Shown: one piece after another, positions 11,601 to 26,600 of the stretch
Numbering within the stretch: the stretch's first letter is position 1
Layout: each line of letters begins with the position of its first letter
Assembly (NCBI GenBank): GCA_004194705.1
Contig: SADC01001184.1
Location: forward strand, 186,001-250,000
Origin: Ditylenchus dipsaci
Lineage: Eukaryota; Nematoda; Chromadorea; Rhabditida; Anguinidae
Length of the DNA stretch: 64,000 bases
Reading direction: 5' to 3'
Translations under genes and position numbers: made by a program
Notes under the pieces: generated by a model
Told to the model about the DNA's origin: nothing
Databases searched by the model: none
Seen by the model: only the letters and a program-made list of their open reading frames with translations

Positions 11601-14600
11601 CTGAAAATTAGCGGTAAAAAGCCCAGCGGAATGAACACTTTCGCTAGGCAGCCTCTTCAGAGAAGTTGACGCGCTCCGACAGATATGTTACAAGGGCCTA
11701 GCCATACTGCCATGGAATGGAGCACGAAGGCACATAGAAAGTGACACTTCGACCGTATACAGGCTGACAAAGTCAAAAATCACTACGTAAATGGTTGCCT
11801 GCTATATTTATTTACTTTTATAATGGACTTTGACAGGATATATGCAGTCGCAGCGTGATTTGTATAAAAACGTCTAATAATACCTGAGGAGAGAACCTAA
11901 AATCATAAATATAACCACTGCTGATATCCTTCGCTCTTGAGACCTCCAAATAGACACCTGAAAGACAGAACAAGGGAAAAGAAAATGACGGCGCACAAAA
12001 TAAATAAAACTTATCTAATACAAGCAGCAAGATCGATGGAAGAACGTGAGCATGCGCGAAAATTACCACCTGAGCACACGAGACTCTTTGACGCTAAAAC
12101 CAAAACAGTCAGTCAGTAAGAAAATCAAGCGTAAAATGAGAGCAAAAATCACCGACAAGTCACGAAAGATAAAGCACAGAACTCAAAATGATTTGAAAAT
12201 TTGAATTTGAAATTCAAAATCTCTGGCGTGCCTGGTACCCGCCAATTTGAAATGAAAGAATTATTCCATCGGGCGCGAGCATGCCCCTTTAAGTAGCAAG
12301 TACAGTCGAACCTCCCGATAGTGTACACCCCAAAAGTTCGTTCCCGCCTAGGGTCCGACACTTTTTTTAGCCCCATTTTTTCAAATTTTTTCCATTTCTG
12401 TTTTGACAGTCTGGTCGCAAACATCGTGAGGATTCCGATTTTGCCGATCGTTTTTCATTTGTCTATATACTTTTTCTCTAAAAAAGCAAAACCTCCCAAT
12501 AGTGTACACCACTTTGAAAATAAGACGTACATTATTGGGAGGTTTTGCTTTTTTAGAGAAAAAACATCCGGGCAAATGAAATATGATCGGCGAAAGCGGA
12601 ATCCTTACGATATTTGCGGCCATACTGTCAAAACAGAATCAGCAAAAAAAATTGAAAATCGAGCTAAAAAAAGTGTCGGACCCTAGGCGGGAACGAACTT
12701 TTGGGTGTACACTATCGGGAGGTTCGACTGTATATTTCTACCTACCAAGTACTACCAAGTATATTTCTACCTACCAAGTACTACCAAGTATATTTCAATT
12801 TTAAGAATGAATTATTTTCGTAAGAAAATATTCAAGCGCAAAACGATATTTTACTTGGCTTTGTCTTCAATTAGTTCATCTCTTTTGCTGGTCAATTGGA
12901 TGGCATTAACTCCCAGGAATACCTCCATTAGGTTGTCTTGGATGACTCGAGTACCCAAAGCAATATTGACCAAACAGACCTTAAAATGCAACCGACATTA
13001 GCTGAATTGCTAGACGGATATGAAAATAAGAGCCTATATATAGCTAAGACATAGATAAATTATTGACTCACCTTTTGTGTAAATTCTTTAGAAAATTGAT
13101 CAGTGGACCTTTCCGTCCTTAAATAGAGTTTGAAATCAGGAGAATAGTGCCATACTTTCGACCCAAGTTGAATGTACTGAAAATGAATAATTTAATTTTA
13201 ATTTTAAATGCAATCAAACCAGGGAATTCGATTGTGTCATTATTTTAGGGCTAATCAATTGGGCTAACAATAGTGGAATGGGCTCTGATACATTGTCTGC
13301 AAATTTTTTTTATTAACTTAAAATATTTTTTATTAACTTAAAATGCTTGTCTGAAACTCAACGCTTCTTCATTGACAGGTAATTTAAATTTTTTTTCTAT
13401 ATGGCGTTCACCAATTTCAGGAAAAAAATTGGTCTGAAGTGATTTTTTAATATTAAAAAAATTTTGCTCAAAACTTTTAATATTAATGACAGTTAGAGAT
13501 AATTCATAAAAAGTAATTGTAAGTTTATTGCTGTCCTCTAAAAAAATACAAATTTTCATTAATAGCAATTGGAGAAAATAAATTATTTACAGGCCAAACA
13601 AATAGGCTAAGTAAGGAACTGACCGATGAGCATAGGGTGACCCATCCCAACTGTGGCAACTATAATACCCTGAAGTGTGCTAGAAAACATATCCACTTGT
13701 ACAAGACTGGGTCCACACAATCTTTGTAGGCCTTTTAGAGACTCTCCTACAAACTTTTAGTTTAATTTATCATGTTAGATTTTTCGCATTATACTACCCT
13801 GTGGATCAACAATCAAAGGAACTTTTCTGCAGTACTCAACTGTAATGTAGTTTTCAACATGGCTATCCTGTCGTTCACCCCACAGTGGAGAGGTATGCTC
13901 TAAGATCATGCCAAAAGAGAATTCATGCTTGCCAAGTCCTGCTACTGGCGAGATGCTTTCTATTATTCTGTAAAATCGCAATGTTTTACACTATCATCTG
14001 TAGCTTTACATAAGAGATGCACAGGGTATCCCCAAAAAGTTCGAAAAATTTTGATCAATTGATTTGATTATGAAACAATTTTCTGCAACTTATTCCTTAT
14101 GAACATGTTTTTGGTGTTGTATCGAAGAGCTGAGTCTTTCGCTAGTTAAAACTTTCACGATTTGATGTTTTAGGGGTAAAACAACTTTGTGTTGGGTATT
14201 TTTGTAAGCGTCTTATATTTAATCGTAGCATTGTCTTGAGTAAAATCGCCAAGATTGCCAATCTTGGGGCGTACTTGGATTTCAATCTTCGCGCCAATTG
14301 GCAGTCAGCAGCCCTAAATTTTTGATGCCAAAGAACCTTCCGTACAAAAATCTATTTCCAAAGATTATGCTCTTCAGTGCTTTTTCATGTCCAATATTTT
14401 TTCGCAACTTATCTAATCTGTCTGTCTAATCAAATATTATATTTAATCTTTGATAAAATACATCAATCCAAAAAGCTGGATAATTATTTTCACTCATATT
14501 TATATCCACTTCTTTTGTAAGTTTCATTCACTTCTATTTCTAAATGAGCGCTCCATTCATCTTATTTTTTAGATGAGCTTCAAAATGTCCAAAAATAGTC

Positions 14601-17600
14601 CTCAAAGCGCTGGGCAATCTCCTACATCTGTCTCTTCTAGTCATCACTCAACATTCAATGGCTCTAATGATTCAGTCAATGTAAGTTACTCTAACTTTTA
14701 ATAAGTTTTACACTCTTCTCGCGCCGGTATTTTTAATTTTTAAAATAAATTTTTAAAATTTATAGGATGCTGAACTGCAGTTGCTTCGCAGCAAGATAGA
14801 TGTGCTCAACGCCACCATCCTCAATGAAAAATGTCGCTTTGCCCAAGAATATGGAGACATGCAAAAACACTACCGCCTCCGCATTAGTGACCTGGAGAAG
14901 AGGGTGAACCTGACTGAGCAGAACAAGTCAGTTCATCCGATAGAAAAAGAAAATGCAGAAGCAGAAAGGCGGCTACTTCACACCACCATTGTCAACCTCC
15001 AGAATGAATTGGCCAAGCAAAACGCCAGGCCAAGTCTTGAAAACAAAGTGGCGGAGCTGGAAAAAAGGGCAGCAATGTCCGAAGAAAAAGCATGCAGGAC
15101 AGAAGATTTGGAAATGGAATGCCGCAGACTTCAATCTCTAGTCTCCAAACTGCAGAAGAAGTTGGCGGATGAGCAGAGGCTGAAGCAGGAGGTGCCTATT
15201 GAAAAAACCAGCTATTCAGCAGTGCAGTTGGCAGAATGTCGCAACAAGATGGAAGAGATGGCGCTATCCTTTAAAGCATCCAACAAGCAAGCCCAAAAGA
15301 CCATCTACACTTTGAGGCAACAGCTCAGCGACAATGTCAAAGAACAGACTGAAATGGTGGCCGCCCTCCGCCGAGAAATGGAGGAGAGCCATCGCAAGGA
15401 GCTAGATTCCGCCAACGAAGGAGCAACTAATGCAAGAAGGGATGCAGAGGAGTGCAAAAAGAAGATTGAGCAGCTGGTAAGCCTTCACTATTGGGGTTTT
15501 GATTTGATTGAATTTTCAGAAGGCGCAAATAGCTGAAAGCAACAATAACAGACTGGAGACAACCGGCAGCAACCAGCCATCAAGCAACGTAAGTTATTTC
15601 CTGGATTACCATATTTCCTATGATTTTCTTTTGCAAAGGTCTGTTTATTGCATTTTATTAACTCCCACAAGCTCTACTGAGTCTAATTTTCAGCTCTTAA
15701 TTGAGCATCCAAAAATGTCGAGACCGACCTCAAATTTTTTCGAATTTGGGAGGGCTGAAAAATTACTCCCTCGGGGAAGAAATTACAGGAATTACGGTAT
15801 TTGCTTCGAAAAATATATACTTTTGACTGTTATAAAATGTAAAATTTTCTATCACTGGACTTGCCTGACTATTTAGAGTTGCTAGGAAGTGCAATCCAAA
15901 TATAGTTTATTTTTTTCACATTAATTTTAAAACAAAAAACTTGTAACGAAACCTACTGGGATTCGAAGTGGCTTATCAACCGGCTTATTAGCTGGTAAAT
16001 TAGCCCAGCATTTTTTTAATGATAAGTTATATGAAAATTTAGCCAGACTACTCTTCTGTGTGCAGGCAATCTCTGGAAAATATGGTAGGCTTCTACAGGC
16101 AAAAGCTGACTTTCATTGAGAAAGGTAAATTCTCAAGGTTTACATCTAAAAAACAATTAAATTTTCAGAAAATCTTGCTTTGAAAATAGATAATTCCAAG
16201 AATCAAGCCTATATTCATATGCTCAACTCAAGTTTGGCTGCTAAAATCGAGGAGCAGAAAAGGGAAAAGCGAGAATTCGAAGCGAAAGTTGGTAAGACTT
16301 TAATTATTTCGTTGCTGTTTTGAATGAAATTATTTTAGCTGCAGTAAATATCTCTGCAAGAATATGGGTTAAAGAAAATGGTGTTTGTCCAATCTCAGTC
16401 AAAACAGTCACTGTTTCCGAACCCATACCTGAGACCAAGCGCAAGTCTTCCTCTTTGTGTGATGAGCAGCAGCCAGCAGCAAAACAAGCCAAACCAAGTC
16501 CACCCACAGAAACTGCTCCAGACACAACTTCCGTATTGAAAAAAATCAAAGAAGAGGTGGACTGTCAAATTTTCAAAGTCAAGACCAAACCCAAGAAAGC
16601 AGTAGCAGCACTCAAAACAGTCAAAGAAGAAAGGAATTCTGGCGAAGATGCCGCAAGGCCTTGTTTACAAAATACTTGGATTGCACCTTTTATTTAGAAT
16701 TTTTTCAATAAAACAGTGATATAAATATTACATCCTGTATTGCTGTCTGTATTTTGAAGTTTGATCAGCTATTTTGGCTTACCCAGCCAGCATGCTGTCA
16801 TTAGGGTGGTAGGTGGATATAATTACCGCGTTTTGACCGTGGCGAAAATCCGGAATTTTTGAATTGAAATCAGTTGTTTCAACTCGATTCCAATTCGAAA
16901 ATTTCTTTCAACGGTAGAAAATATTATCAGAAGGTAGACGTAAATGTCTCGGGTAAATCGCACTTTAGTAGTTTAACTAGAAGGCGCGCCACCGCTATGC
17001 GGTGTCCAGCAGGTCGCTTTGCTCCCTGCTCCAAGCGCTGGACATTAACAATGAATTTCATTTATCTTTGTGTTTGAAAATAAATATCATAATAATTAAT
17101 ATTGGTGCCGCTTCGCGGCACTTAGTTTGCGCCAAACATAGCGCCACACATAACTTGGGGCACACTGGTGCCGCTTCACGGCACTTCATTGGCGCCGAAC
17201 ATGGCGTCACACTTTTTTTTTGGCACACACTGTTGCCGCTGGGGTCCTGTGAAAAATCTCGCAGGTCCTAGGGAAGATCTTATTTCTCTACCTACAAGAC
17301 GTCCTGTTGTAGAGTTTTTTTATTCTGTCCAAGTCTATAGACCTTTAAAATTGACATAAGAAATCTTTCACATGACGTCATGTAGGTAGAGAAATACGAT
17401 CTTCTACAGGACTTACAGGATCTCCTACAGGACCTTCAGGAATACAAAAAAAGCCTGTGCAAAGTCTTCTTCAAATATCATATTAAGCTCTAAAGACCCA
17501 AAAAACCAGTTTTCGCCTTAAAGTGGCGTCACAACAGCCTTTTCTGTGCTTTTTTATCTACCTGTGTAAGATCCTCTGCAGATCCTGCAAGAACCTGTAA

Positions 17601-20600
17601 GATCCTGTGAGTCCAAGCAAAAAAAGAGTTCTGACTGCAATTTTTTTTATTCGCAAACCTGTGATTCTAACACCGGATTCGTGCTCAGCATGGTCAATTT
17701 ACTATAAAAACTACGCTTCAACCCATTGCTTTGGGTCAAAATTCTGAATTTCTCGCGAGACAAAATTTGATTTTTTTTTGAAATTCAAATTTTTGGAAAT
17801 TTTCGGTTTTCAGTACCCCCACCAAAAATGAAATCGCTCCATGGGTTCAACAATTTTTGACCAAACTTTTGTTTATTCGACGCGCCAAATTCTAGCGCAC
17901 AAAAAATTATATGTAGACGCGAATTTTTTTTCGCATCAAAAAAATTTTTTCCTTGATGAGAAATTTTCCGAAAATTTTTTTTGACCAGAATTTTTTTTTG
18001 GCCCAGCCAACCCCAAAATTTTATTGCATATTCGAGGAGCCAACACGCGGTTTTTTATCAAAGGACACCAACTTCGAAAATTAAAGTTCACGAAAAGTGG
18101 GCTAAAAAGTGAGTGTTTTTCCACAGACCAAGCAGCGTCATAGTAAAGGTGGATGCAAATTTAGTAGTCCAAAAATACTTTAGTAGTCCAATGGATTTTT
18201 AATAATCCAATAATTAATGGAAGGGGAAGGGAATAGTAGTTGGTCAGGATTTTTTCAGGTCCTTTTCAGCTGTTTGTATCATGTTTTTCAACATGGCCTT
18301 GGCAAAATAAGACTCTATATGCATTTTGATAGGTCGTCCCAATGTCGTCAAATTAAATTTTTGCAGCATTTTGTTTTATCTATGAATTTTTCGACCAGTT
18401 TTTTAAAGTTGACATATAATTTTGTAGCCGAGATTGTCAGTTACAAAAAGAGAAGTCATCTGTAAAAAATTGTTAAAAAAACTTTCTAGAAAAAACACAA
18501 TGCCACAAAAATTTCATTTGAAAAAACAGACAGAAGTTTTGGGATGATCTAATGTGAATAAGAGTCTTGCTCGGAATTATGTCTAAGACAAATGAGTGCG
18601 CGTATGTCTAACCCATGCGCCCACGAAGAAGGCGCAGGGGCTTGGAGCTGAGATGCGCACACCCACATACGTATTTATTCTAATAGACGGGCAGTCTCTA
18701 TTAGACGGGCAGTCTCTAATAGACTAATAGACGGGCAGTCTCTAATAGACGGGCACCCCTAAGCGTTTTATCTACACCGCTTTGGTGTAAATTTTCAAAG
18801 TTTGAATTTGAAGCAGTTTTCCTCTTTTCTTTTTCCTCTTTTCCTCTTCATTCTCATTCTGTTTTCTTGTTCTTTGTTGTTTGGTCGGAGAATTATTTTC
18901 ACTGGTTGTTCTAGTTTACCAGCGAGCAAGATGGATCCGGATCACGCAAGCGCAAAGCATATCCAACCGAGAAGAAATTGCAAGCCGTCGACTATGCCAA
19001 CAAATACTCCAAGGTCTCCGCCAGCCGCAAGTTCAACGTAAGCCGTTCAAGGATTCAAAAGTGGGTGAAACAAGAAGCGGAACTTCGAGAGGAGCGGTAA
19101 GTATTTTCTTTTCTCGTATACCTGTAATTTGTTATAATGCGATTTCTTTTCCATTAAAATTCTAAGCGATTGGATGGAGCAGGTAGGCATCTTTCCTTTG
19201 CAGAACTCGATGATGAATTGGTTGTAAATAAAATTTTGGAGAAACCCGTACTCGCTAATCCTGAAAATTCTTGAACTATTGAGGTTGAAGAATAGAAGGG
19301 CAGTCTCTATTAGACGGGCAGTCTCTTATAGACGGGCACCCCCAAGGGGGGTTGAAAAATAGACGGCATGCCCGTCTATTAGAATAAATACGGTACCTTA
19401 GACACAAATCACTCGAAAGTGACTCTGGATGCATAAAAATTTATGTATACCAGAGCTTCTTTATGCGGTAGGCCCCAATTAACAAAACTGTGTTCAACAT
19501 CTTCTTATTAGTTAGCCCTCTGTAATAAATGGCCCCTTTTATTACTTTTCCCTCCCTATAGAGTCCGTTGTACCCTTTCAAAAAAATTTCAGTATTTTTT
19601 TGAAAAGGTGCACTATATATACAGCAAGAATTAAAGTAGTTGAAGCACTTTTGACTACTAAATTTTTATAATGCTAAAAAATATATTGGACTGCTAAATT
19701 TTTATTGGTATACTAAATTACTATTTGACTACTAAATTGCCATTGGACTACTTAAGTGCGGTTTGGACTACTAAACTCTGGTTGGACTAATAAAATTTTT
19801 TTGGACTACTGAAACATTTTTGGACTTCTCAACTTCCATTGGACTAATAAAGCGCAATAGTAGCAATGTCTCCTTCTGTAGAAGTGACAAGATTTATTGA
19901 AAATAACTTTATCTATATATTTGTTCCAGTAATTAGTTAAATTATTGGCCGAGGCTATATTGAATTGTTTTCATAATGGACATGAAATCTGAGAGAAGGC
20001 TTAACCGAAGGCTGGAAATAAGATCAAAAGACAAGATAAATAATGCCAGAGCAACAAACATGACAGAAAAATCAAAAAGAGAGCCAGAACTTTCAACTGA
20101 TGACAGGGCACGTCGTGTCAAACACGTCAAATGATTAAATCGGGCTTGGTGTTCTGTTTTAATGAAAATTCAAAATAGCTCTTTATTTTCAAATAATATC
20201 GACAAAAGTGTGCTCAAATTTATGCACTATACAGTCGACTCTCTGATTAACGTCTTTCAAGGGACTAACCCTAAGGGCCGTTAATCAGAGACGGACGTTA
20301 ATTAGAGAGGCGTTCAATCGAAAAAGACTTTAGCTCAGACCAAATAACAAATGTTTTAGAGACGTAAATCAGAGAGGGACGTTAATCAGAGAGTCGACTG
20401 TATATCATAAAATTGTTTATTATAATTTCTATGGATACTTCTTGTCTAAAAAATCTGCTTCAAATTTAATTTTCTTAATTTGAAGGGAGGACGTACTTTT
20501 ATATACTTTTTGACTAAGTCATAGGTTCAAATCCCCCTGGGTGCATACCCTATTTTTTACTCAATTTTTTCATGTTTTATTCACAAGTTTGGTGTCAAAA

Positions 20601-23600
20601 TGATCTCCGGTCCCTTAGCTATCCGAAAAAACTATCAGCGCAGGGTTAAAAAAAATCATAATTGAGTTCAAGGCCAAAACCTACTGAAATTGCTAAATCG
20701 TGCACTTTATCGATGAGAACTGCATATTTGGAAAAACTGTTATGTGCATCAGAAAGCTGAGTGAACGTACTACGATCATGCAAGACAAAAAAATTTAGCA
20801 GAAAATTTTGCTAGAACCAACTTTTTAAGTTAGCAACCTGACTGTGCCAAAACAATTAATTTAAACTTTTAATTTTTTAACTGCTTACATTTGCAACAGC
20901 CTTTGATTCTTTTTCAAATCGAAAGTGCAAACTTAGAGCTTTCAAATGGTACCAAAAAAAAGTCGAACACAGCCTACTTAAGCAAAGTTCGAATTTTTAT
21001 CTATACAAAGATGTCGGTTTGGTCTTTTGACGTGTTTGACACGCTGTTTGGGATAAGCTCCAGTTCTCAATGTTTAGGAAAACATTTTATTTAATCAGAG
21101 AGTCAGGTCAAATGAACTTTACTGTGTTTTCTTTAGTAAGCTACAATGCTTGCTTATTAAACTGTTACAGTCAACCCCCGCTATAGTGACACCCCTAAAA
21201 GTTAGTTCCCGCCTAGGGTCTGACAATTTTTTACCTCATATTTTGAAATTTTTTACCTCAAATTTTGAAATTTTTACCTCAAATTTTGAAATTTTTAACC
21301 ATACATGATTCGTCAGTCTGATGAGAAAAAATAGTAAGGATTCTAAATTTGCCGGTCGTTTCTGTAAATGAAAAAGGTTTTGGAAAGTTTTTTTTTCAAA
21401 TTCAGAAGGATTTTGAATTTGCCGATCGTTTCTGTAAATGAAAAACAATTTGCCGTAAAGGCCAGCGGGTACTCGCGATAGTGATTCCCCTTTCGAAATA
21501 GGGTGTCACTATAGCGAGTACCCGCGGGCCTTTACGGCAAATTGTTTTTCATTTACAGAAACGATCGGCAAATTCAGAATCCTTACGATTTTCCTGCTCA
21601 CACTGACGAATCATGTTTGGTAAAAATTTTCAAAACTTGAGATGAAAAAAGTGTCGGACCCTAGGCGGGAATGAAGTTTCAGGGGTGTCACTATATCGGG
21701 GGTCGACTGTACAGCTTGTTTGCACCCAAGTGGTTTAAAATTTAAAAAAAATGTACTTATCTTTCTGAAAGTGTAATCCAAATTGCCTAAATACTCCACC
21801 AAAGCTGCTCCAACCATAGCCTGTTGGACGTAGGTGCTATTCTGCTTGCTCAAGTCACCCACATTCTTGTTCCATCGGCTCTGTTCACTTTCTATTAGCC
21901 GTGTTTTAGTCAAATGTCCACAATTCTGATAAAATTATTACTCAAAGCAGTCAGTAGTTTGTGTGACCGACTCATCTTGGTTTCGCAAGCTTGTATTTGA
22001 TTTTGCAGCTCCTGTTTTCTCTGACTCATCTGACCAAACTGATCACTCAGCCCTTGCAGGCGTTCAGTCACTTCTTGTAAAGCTTTTCTTTTGATGTCCA
22101 ACTGTTTCATGTGTTGTTTAATCATCAATTCAGCCTTTTTCAGCTTTTCTTTCTTGGGTTCAACTACTTTAGAAATTCTGTTGTAAGCATCTATGGCTTT
22201 GACCCAAAGGCATAGACCTTCAGCTGCCAAAGAAGTCTAAATGTAAGAAGATTTGTCAAAATATCTAAAATAGGACTTTACAGGCTTACACTTCTAATAT
22301 TTTCAGCATCGAATTCAGTCAAGCATAAGTATTTTCTAAAATATTACATAAATTTGTAAATTAAAAAAACAGCTTAGTTCTTCTTAGTCTATTTTTTCGA
22401 TTTTATTCAAGTTGTTTAGCGGCAATTTTCTAAGTTTGGACTTTTTATGAATTTTAACTCTAACAGCGCAGAGTGATTTCTTTCTTTCACAAACTAGACA
22501 AAAATGTTTTTAAGGCAAGTGGAATGCTTATAAAAAATTTTAAGCTAAAAGAACACTGCTAGTCCCCTGCTTTTCTTCTTCGCTGCAAAGCACTCGTACA
22601 TCCAATAAAACCCTCTGTTTAACTCACTTTAAATTTTTATTACAAAATTAACCTTCTAATATGTCGAATGACTTTATTAGAAACTTTATCTCTGGGAAAG
22701 TTTCTTATTCGCTGCAAAAAATGAATATCTGCCAGGACTTTCTGGCTTGTCACCCAAAAATCAACAACATGGTTGCCATTCTAAAACAAAAATCTATGTA
22801 CTTTTTGCCTAAAAATTGGTCAACTTACAGAATCGACAAATCTGGCTGGTTTTTCGCCTAGTAATAGACAAACAGCCTCCATGCATATCCTGACCCCTTG
22901 AGGAGGGAAACGCATGGTTTTAAGTATACTGATGTCTGACTGGTTGAGTATTTTGAGAGCATCGATGGCTGCCTCCAAAGTAGGAATAGCTTCTGCTAAA
23001 TCTTGTTCACATTCTACTTTGAGAGCTTGTGCTTTGGTGGCTGCTTCATTAGCTTTGAATTCGTTGGCAGCAACCACCTCTCTGGCATTTTCAATCTCGA
23101 TGGTTTCTCTTTCGATGGTGCTCATTAACACACTGAACAAAAAAGCAAAATTTTTGAAAAAATCGTCTCTAAAAACTTATCTTTTTCCTAATTCTGTAAG
23201 AATGCCTTTAATTTATTCGAAAATTCTATGTCTGTTTCATTGTCAGTAATATACAATGTGCCTCACCCTGCCCAAAATTACAAATTTTCTGTAAAAAATT
23301 AGTTTCTTGAATCAAATAAAAAAAACATTTTTATTTGTCGAAAGAGGCCCCTCTTTTTCCAACTTATTTTACTTAATTTACTGGAAAATTTTATAAAATT
23401 TGGCATAAATAAATTTATGATATGAAGAATACCAAAAAATATTACGTGGTCTCCAAAGAAGTCCTGACTAGTTCTGGCTGCAGTCTCAGCAACTCTTTCT
23501 GCAAAAAGTTCATCTGCTCGTCCGCTTTTTTCAACTTTTCAATGCCAGTTTTGTACCTCAAACATTTATTTCAAAAAAAAAAGGTTTGACTATGAAGTAG

Positions 23601-26600
23601 CTCGCCTGTTTTCAAGAACTTTCAAGCTCTGCTTTTTCGTCTTTACTATTCGACAAAATGTCCTTACGTAGTTCAGGAAATTTATATGAGTGAAAGAGTG
23701 TGGTCTGATAATTTTTTTCTTCAAATAAAAGTAATTATGTCTAAGTCAAACCTGATTTTGCCTAACTTTTTATGTATACTTAGTAACTTTCGAACCATTT
23801 GATCAATCTGAAAAATACTTTTGAACATCTTTTTAAAAAAAAACACAAACTTGAGACTTGTGAGTAAACTGCTGTGAAGAATAGAGCTGTGATGTAGCAT
23901 ATGAAACTAACTAAAATCCATGAAAAGATTACTTTCTTATAGGAAGTTTCTACTATTTTTCAAAAAAAAAAAGACCTCTGGTTTACTCCATATATCCAAA
24001 TTGTCAATTAGAACATAGTTGAAGATTTGTTGGAATTTGTGCTTAAAACAAACATATTTATTTGCTTTTTCCCTCTTTTTTCTTTGCCGCTTTTTTTTTC
24101 TCTAGATGGATTTTCAGCAATGTTGAGAAACATCCGGCTCGAATAGTCGATATGATTTATGAAAAAATATTAGCTGTGAAGAAGTTGAAAAAAATAGTTC
24201 AATATAATTTTTAAATTTATTCGATGTAAAAAGTGTCCCGCAAATTAAAATCGTGAAAATTCCAATTCCGCTTTTTTCATCATGATTCTGAAAAACGCTT
24301 TTTTATTTTTCACCCTTGCATCTCTAGTTATACGGTGAATTATAGCTCATCTAATTGTTTGTTCCTAGTTATTACACCTCGACATCACACCTACAGTCAA
24401 AATCAAGGTTTTTGGTGGCCAGATACAGAAGGCTGACTTGCATGTCAACCTGCAGGCCAATCCTGCATATGTATTGACTTTCACCAGCTAAAGTACCGAA
24501 ACTGTAAAGTACCTCGAACTTTTTGACAGTAGCAGGATCAGCAGAAAAGACAACATGCAAATTTTTTCTAATATCTTTGGAAAGGACTTGTCTCTGAGTC
24601 CATTCACTAGATATATTATTGCTGTTGATGTGAGCTTTAGCATCTCCCAGAAGTTCTATTTGCTGCTGCCTCTGTTCATTGAGTTCGTTGAGCAGTTGTT
24701 GACTGAACAGTCTAGTTGGCAGACCACCTCTGTTGAGAACCACAATCAGGTCGGAGAGCACCATCTCTAGAGTTGGTTTGTGAAATATGTGGTCTGACAC
24801 ATGTAGCACAATACGTCTCTTTTCGACCACACACAATCTAACTATTTTGGTGAGGGTTTCTCTCCACATTGTGTCATTTATTTCTATGCTCAACGCTTCA
24901 TATTGGTAAACAATGGGAGAAGCAATCGCAGCAATTTCACAAATAGTTTCAGGTCCGTTTTCGGGTTTCCTGAACTACGGCGTGTAAAAAGATAAATTTT
25001 ACAGGGTGGTCAAGTTGTTAACCACTGTTTTCTTTTTTTATTGCTTTTTATAGAAAAATGGCTGCTCAGAGAAAATTTGAATATTTAGTGACCACAAACT
25101 ATAAGTCCTAATTTCCTATCAAAAATAAATTTTTAAGGTTTATCTTTTTCCAACAAATTTTGGCCTATGACTAATCATTTAACGAGAACATTCCAAATAA
25201 ATCTAGCTACCAATAAGTATGCAGTGCCCATCCTTCGGTAGATTCAATATTTTGTGCATAAAGGTAACGTGGGTGGTCAAGTGTTCATGTAATTGCAGAA
25301 AGTGTTTCTGACTTGGCTCCAATTTTCTATCAAATTATGTGATAAGGCAATAATATTTATCAAAAACTAACTTTGTGAGCAGCACTTTGTGGAGCTCTTC
25401 TTGCGCGCTTTGTATATTCATGATTTCTGGTTGATTAGCTTTTTTGAAATTACAGACGAGTTTTTTTTCTTCAAGCTCGCCTGCTTCTTTGAATGGCCGA
25501 ACTATGTTGGTATATCTAAAATGGTATCTTATTGCCTTCATTTTTTGGTTTGAACATTTTAGAGATCGGCTGAAGGAAGTTATTATGACTCTTTTTTTTA
25601 TAAAAGTTACATCTCTATAAGATACCTCGCCGGGAACGGCCTCCAGGGTATCTTTTAGAGAGTATCTTATCAGAAAAGTACCTTATGAAGGGATTTGAAT
25701 ATAATTAGGTTTGCGAAAGCATTTTTTGGTAACATTTAAATACCTAACAACTAACAGTATTGGCCATATTAGAGAAAATTTGAAAACTTATTTCTATCAT
25801 AAATAAAAATCTGGCACTTGTTTACCTGATCCCCCACCCCCTAAGTAGTATTGCAAATACTACTTTTCAAGCGCTGGCAAGAGTAGACCAGCGTATGTTA
25901 AAATACTAAAAAAGGAGTATTTTTAAAGGAGTATAAATATTACTTATGACAAAGAGCCATAATGTCTTCGTGCTCAATTTTGCCAAAGTTTCTTTTCATT
26001 TCTTGCTTGATAATCAGCTCCACTTCGTTTGCATCGTTCAATTTGCCTTCTTTACCTTTAAAATCACCAAACATTTGAGCAAAGCTAGTACATATGTTCT
26101 TGGGGTTTTGGAAATCCTTTCATTAAAAATTAAACAAATTAAAAATTAGAATTTTTTTATTAAATTAACTAACCGTGATCTCACAGAGGAAAGGAAATAC
26201 AAATCGTCGCAATCTTACAGGGATATCTAGCTTTTCTGGGTCTACTAAATCGGTAGTAAACTCTGCCAGAAAGTACTGAAAAAAATTAACACATTGTTTT
26301 ATTTTCAAAAACCTAAAAAATTAATTTCAAAATTTGTGTGATACTTATGGGTATACTCGTGCGTCCGAAAAATCGGCGCCGGGCGCCATGGCAGAAAAGA
26401 TGGCGGCGGGGAGAAAAATGCGAAAGAGGAGCCGAGGAAAAAGGCGCCGAGTGGCTTAAATAGAGAAAGTAGCTATGCAAATTTTTTCATTTATTTCATT
26501 TTATATACAATTTTATCGCTATTTTAACTTATAATAGAAGCTGTATGAGTCATAAAAGCTAAAAAAGCTGAAAGTATCAGTACAAAACACAGTTTAGAAA

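Larger units (their letters stand above)
18155..19860. mobile_element. Fold-back with TTTAGTAGTCCAA repeats enclosing a TACCGTA element
   Basis: TTTAGTAGTCCAA units on the left (18155-18215) and inverted TTGGACTACTAAA variants on the right (19675-19850), about eight on the right. The ends and target duplication could not be fixed. It encloses the 18670-19393 element. Confidence 0.5.

Noticed and set aside
9578..12119. Mirror pair of 60- to 83-residue ORFs as duplicated genes
   Set aside because: They are the same non-coding inverted arm read in both orientations.
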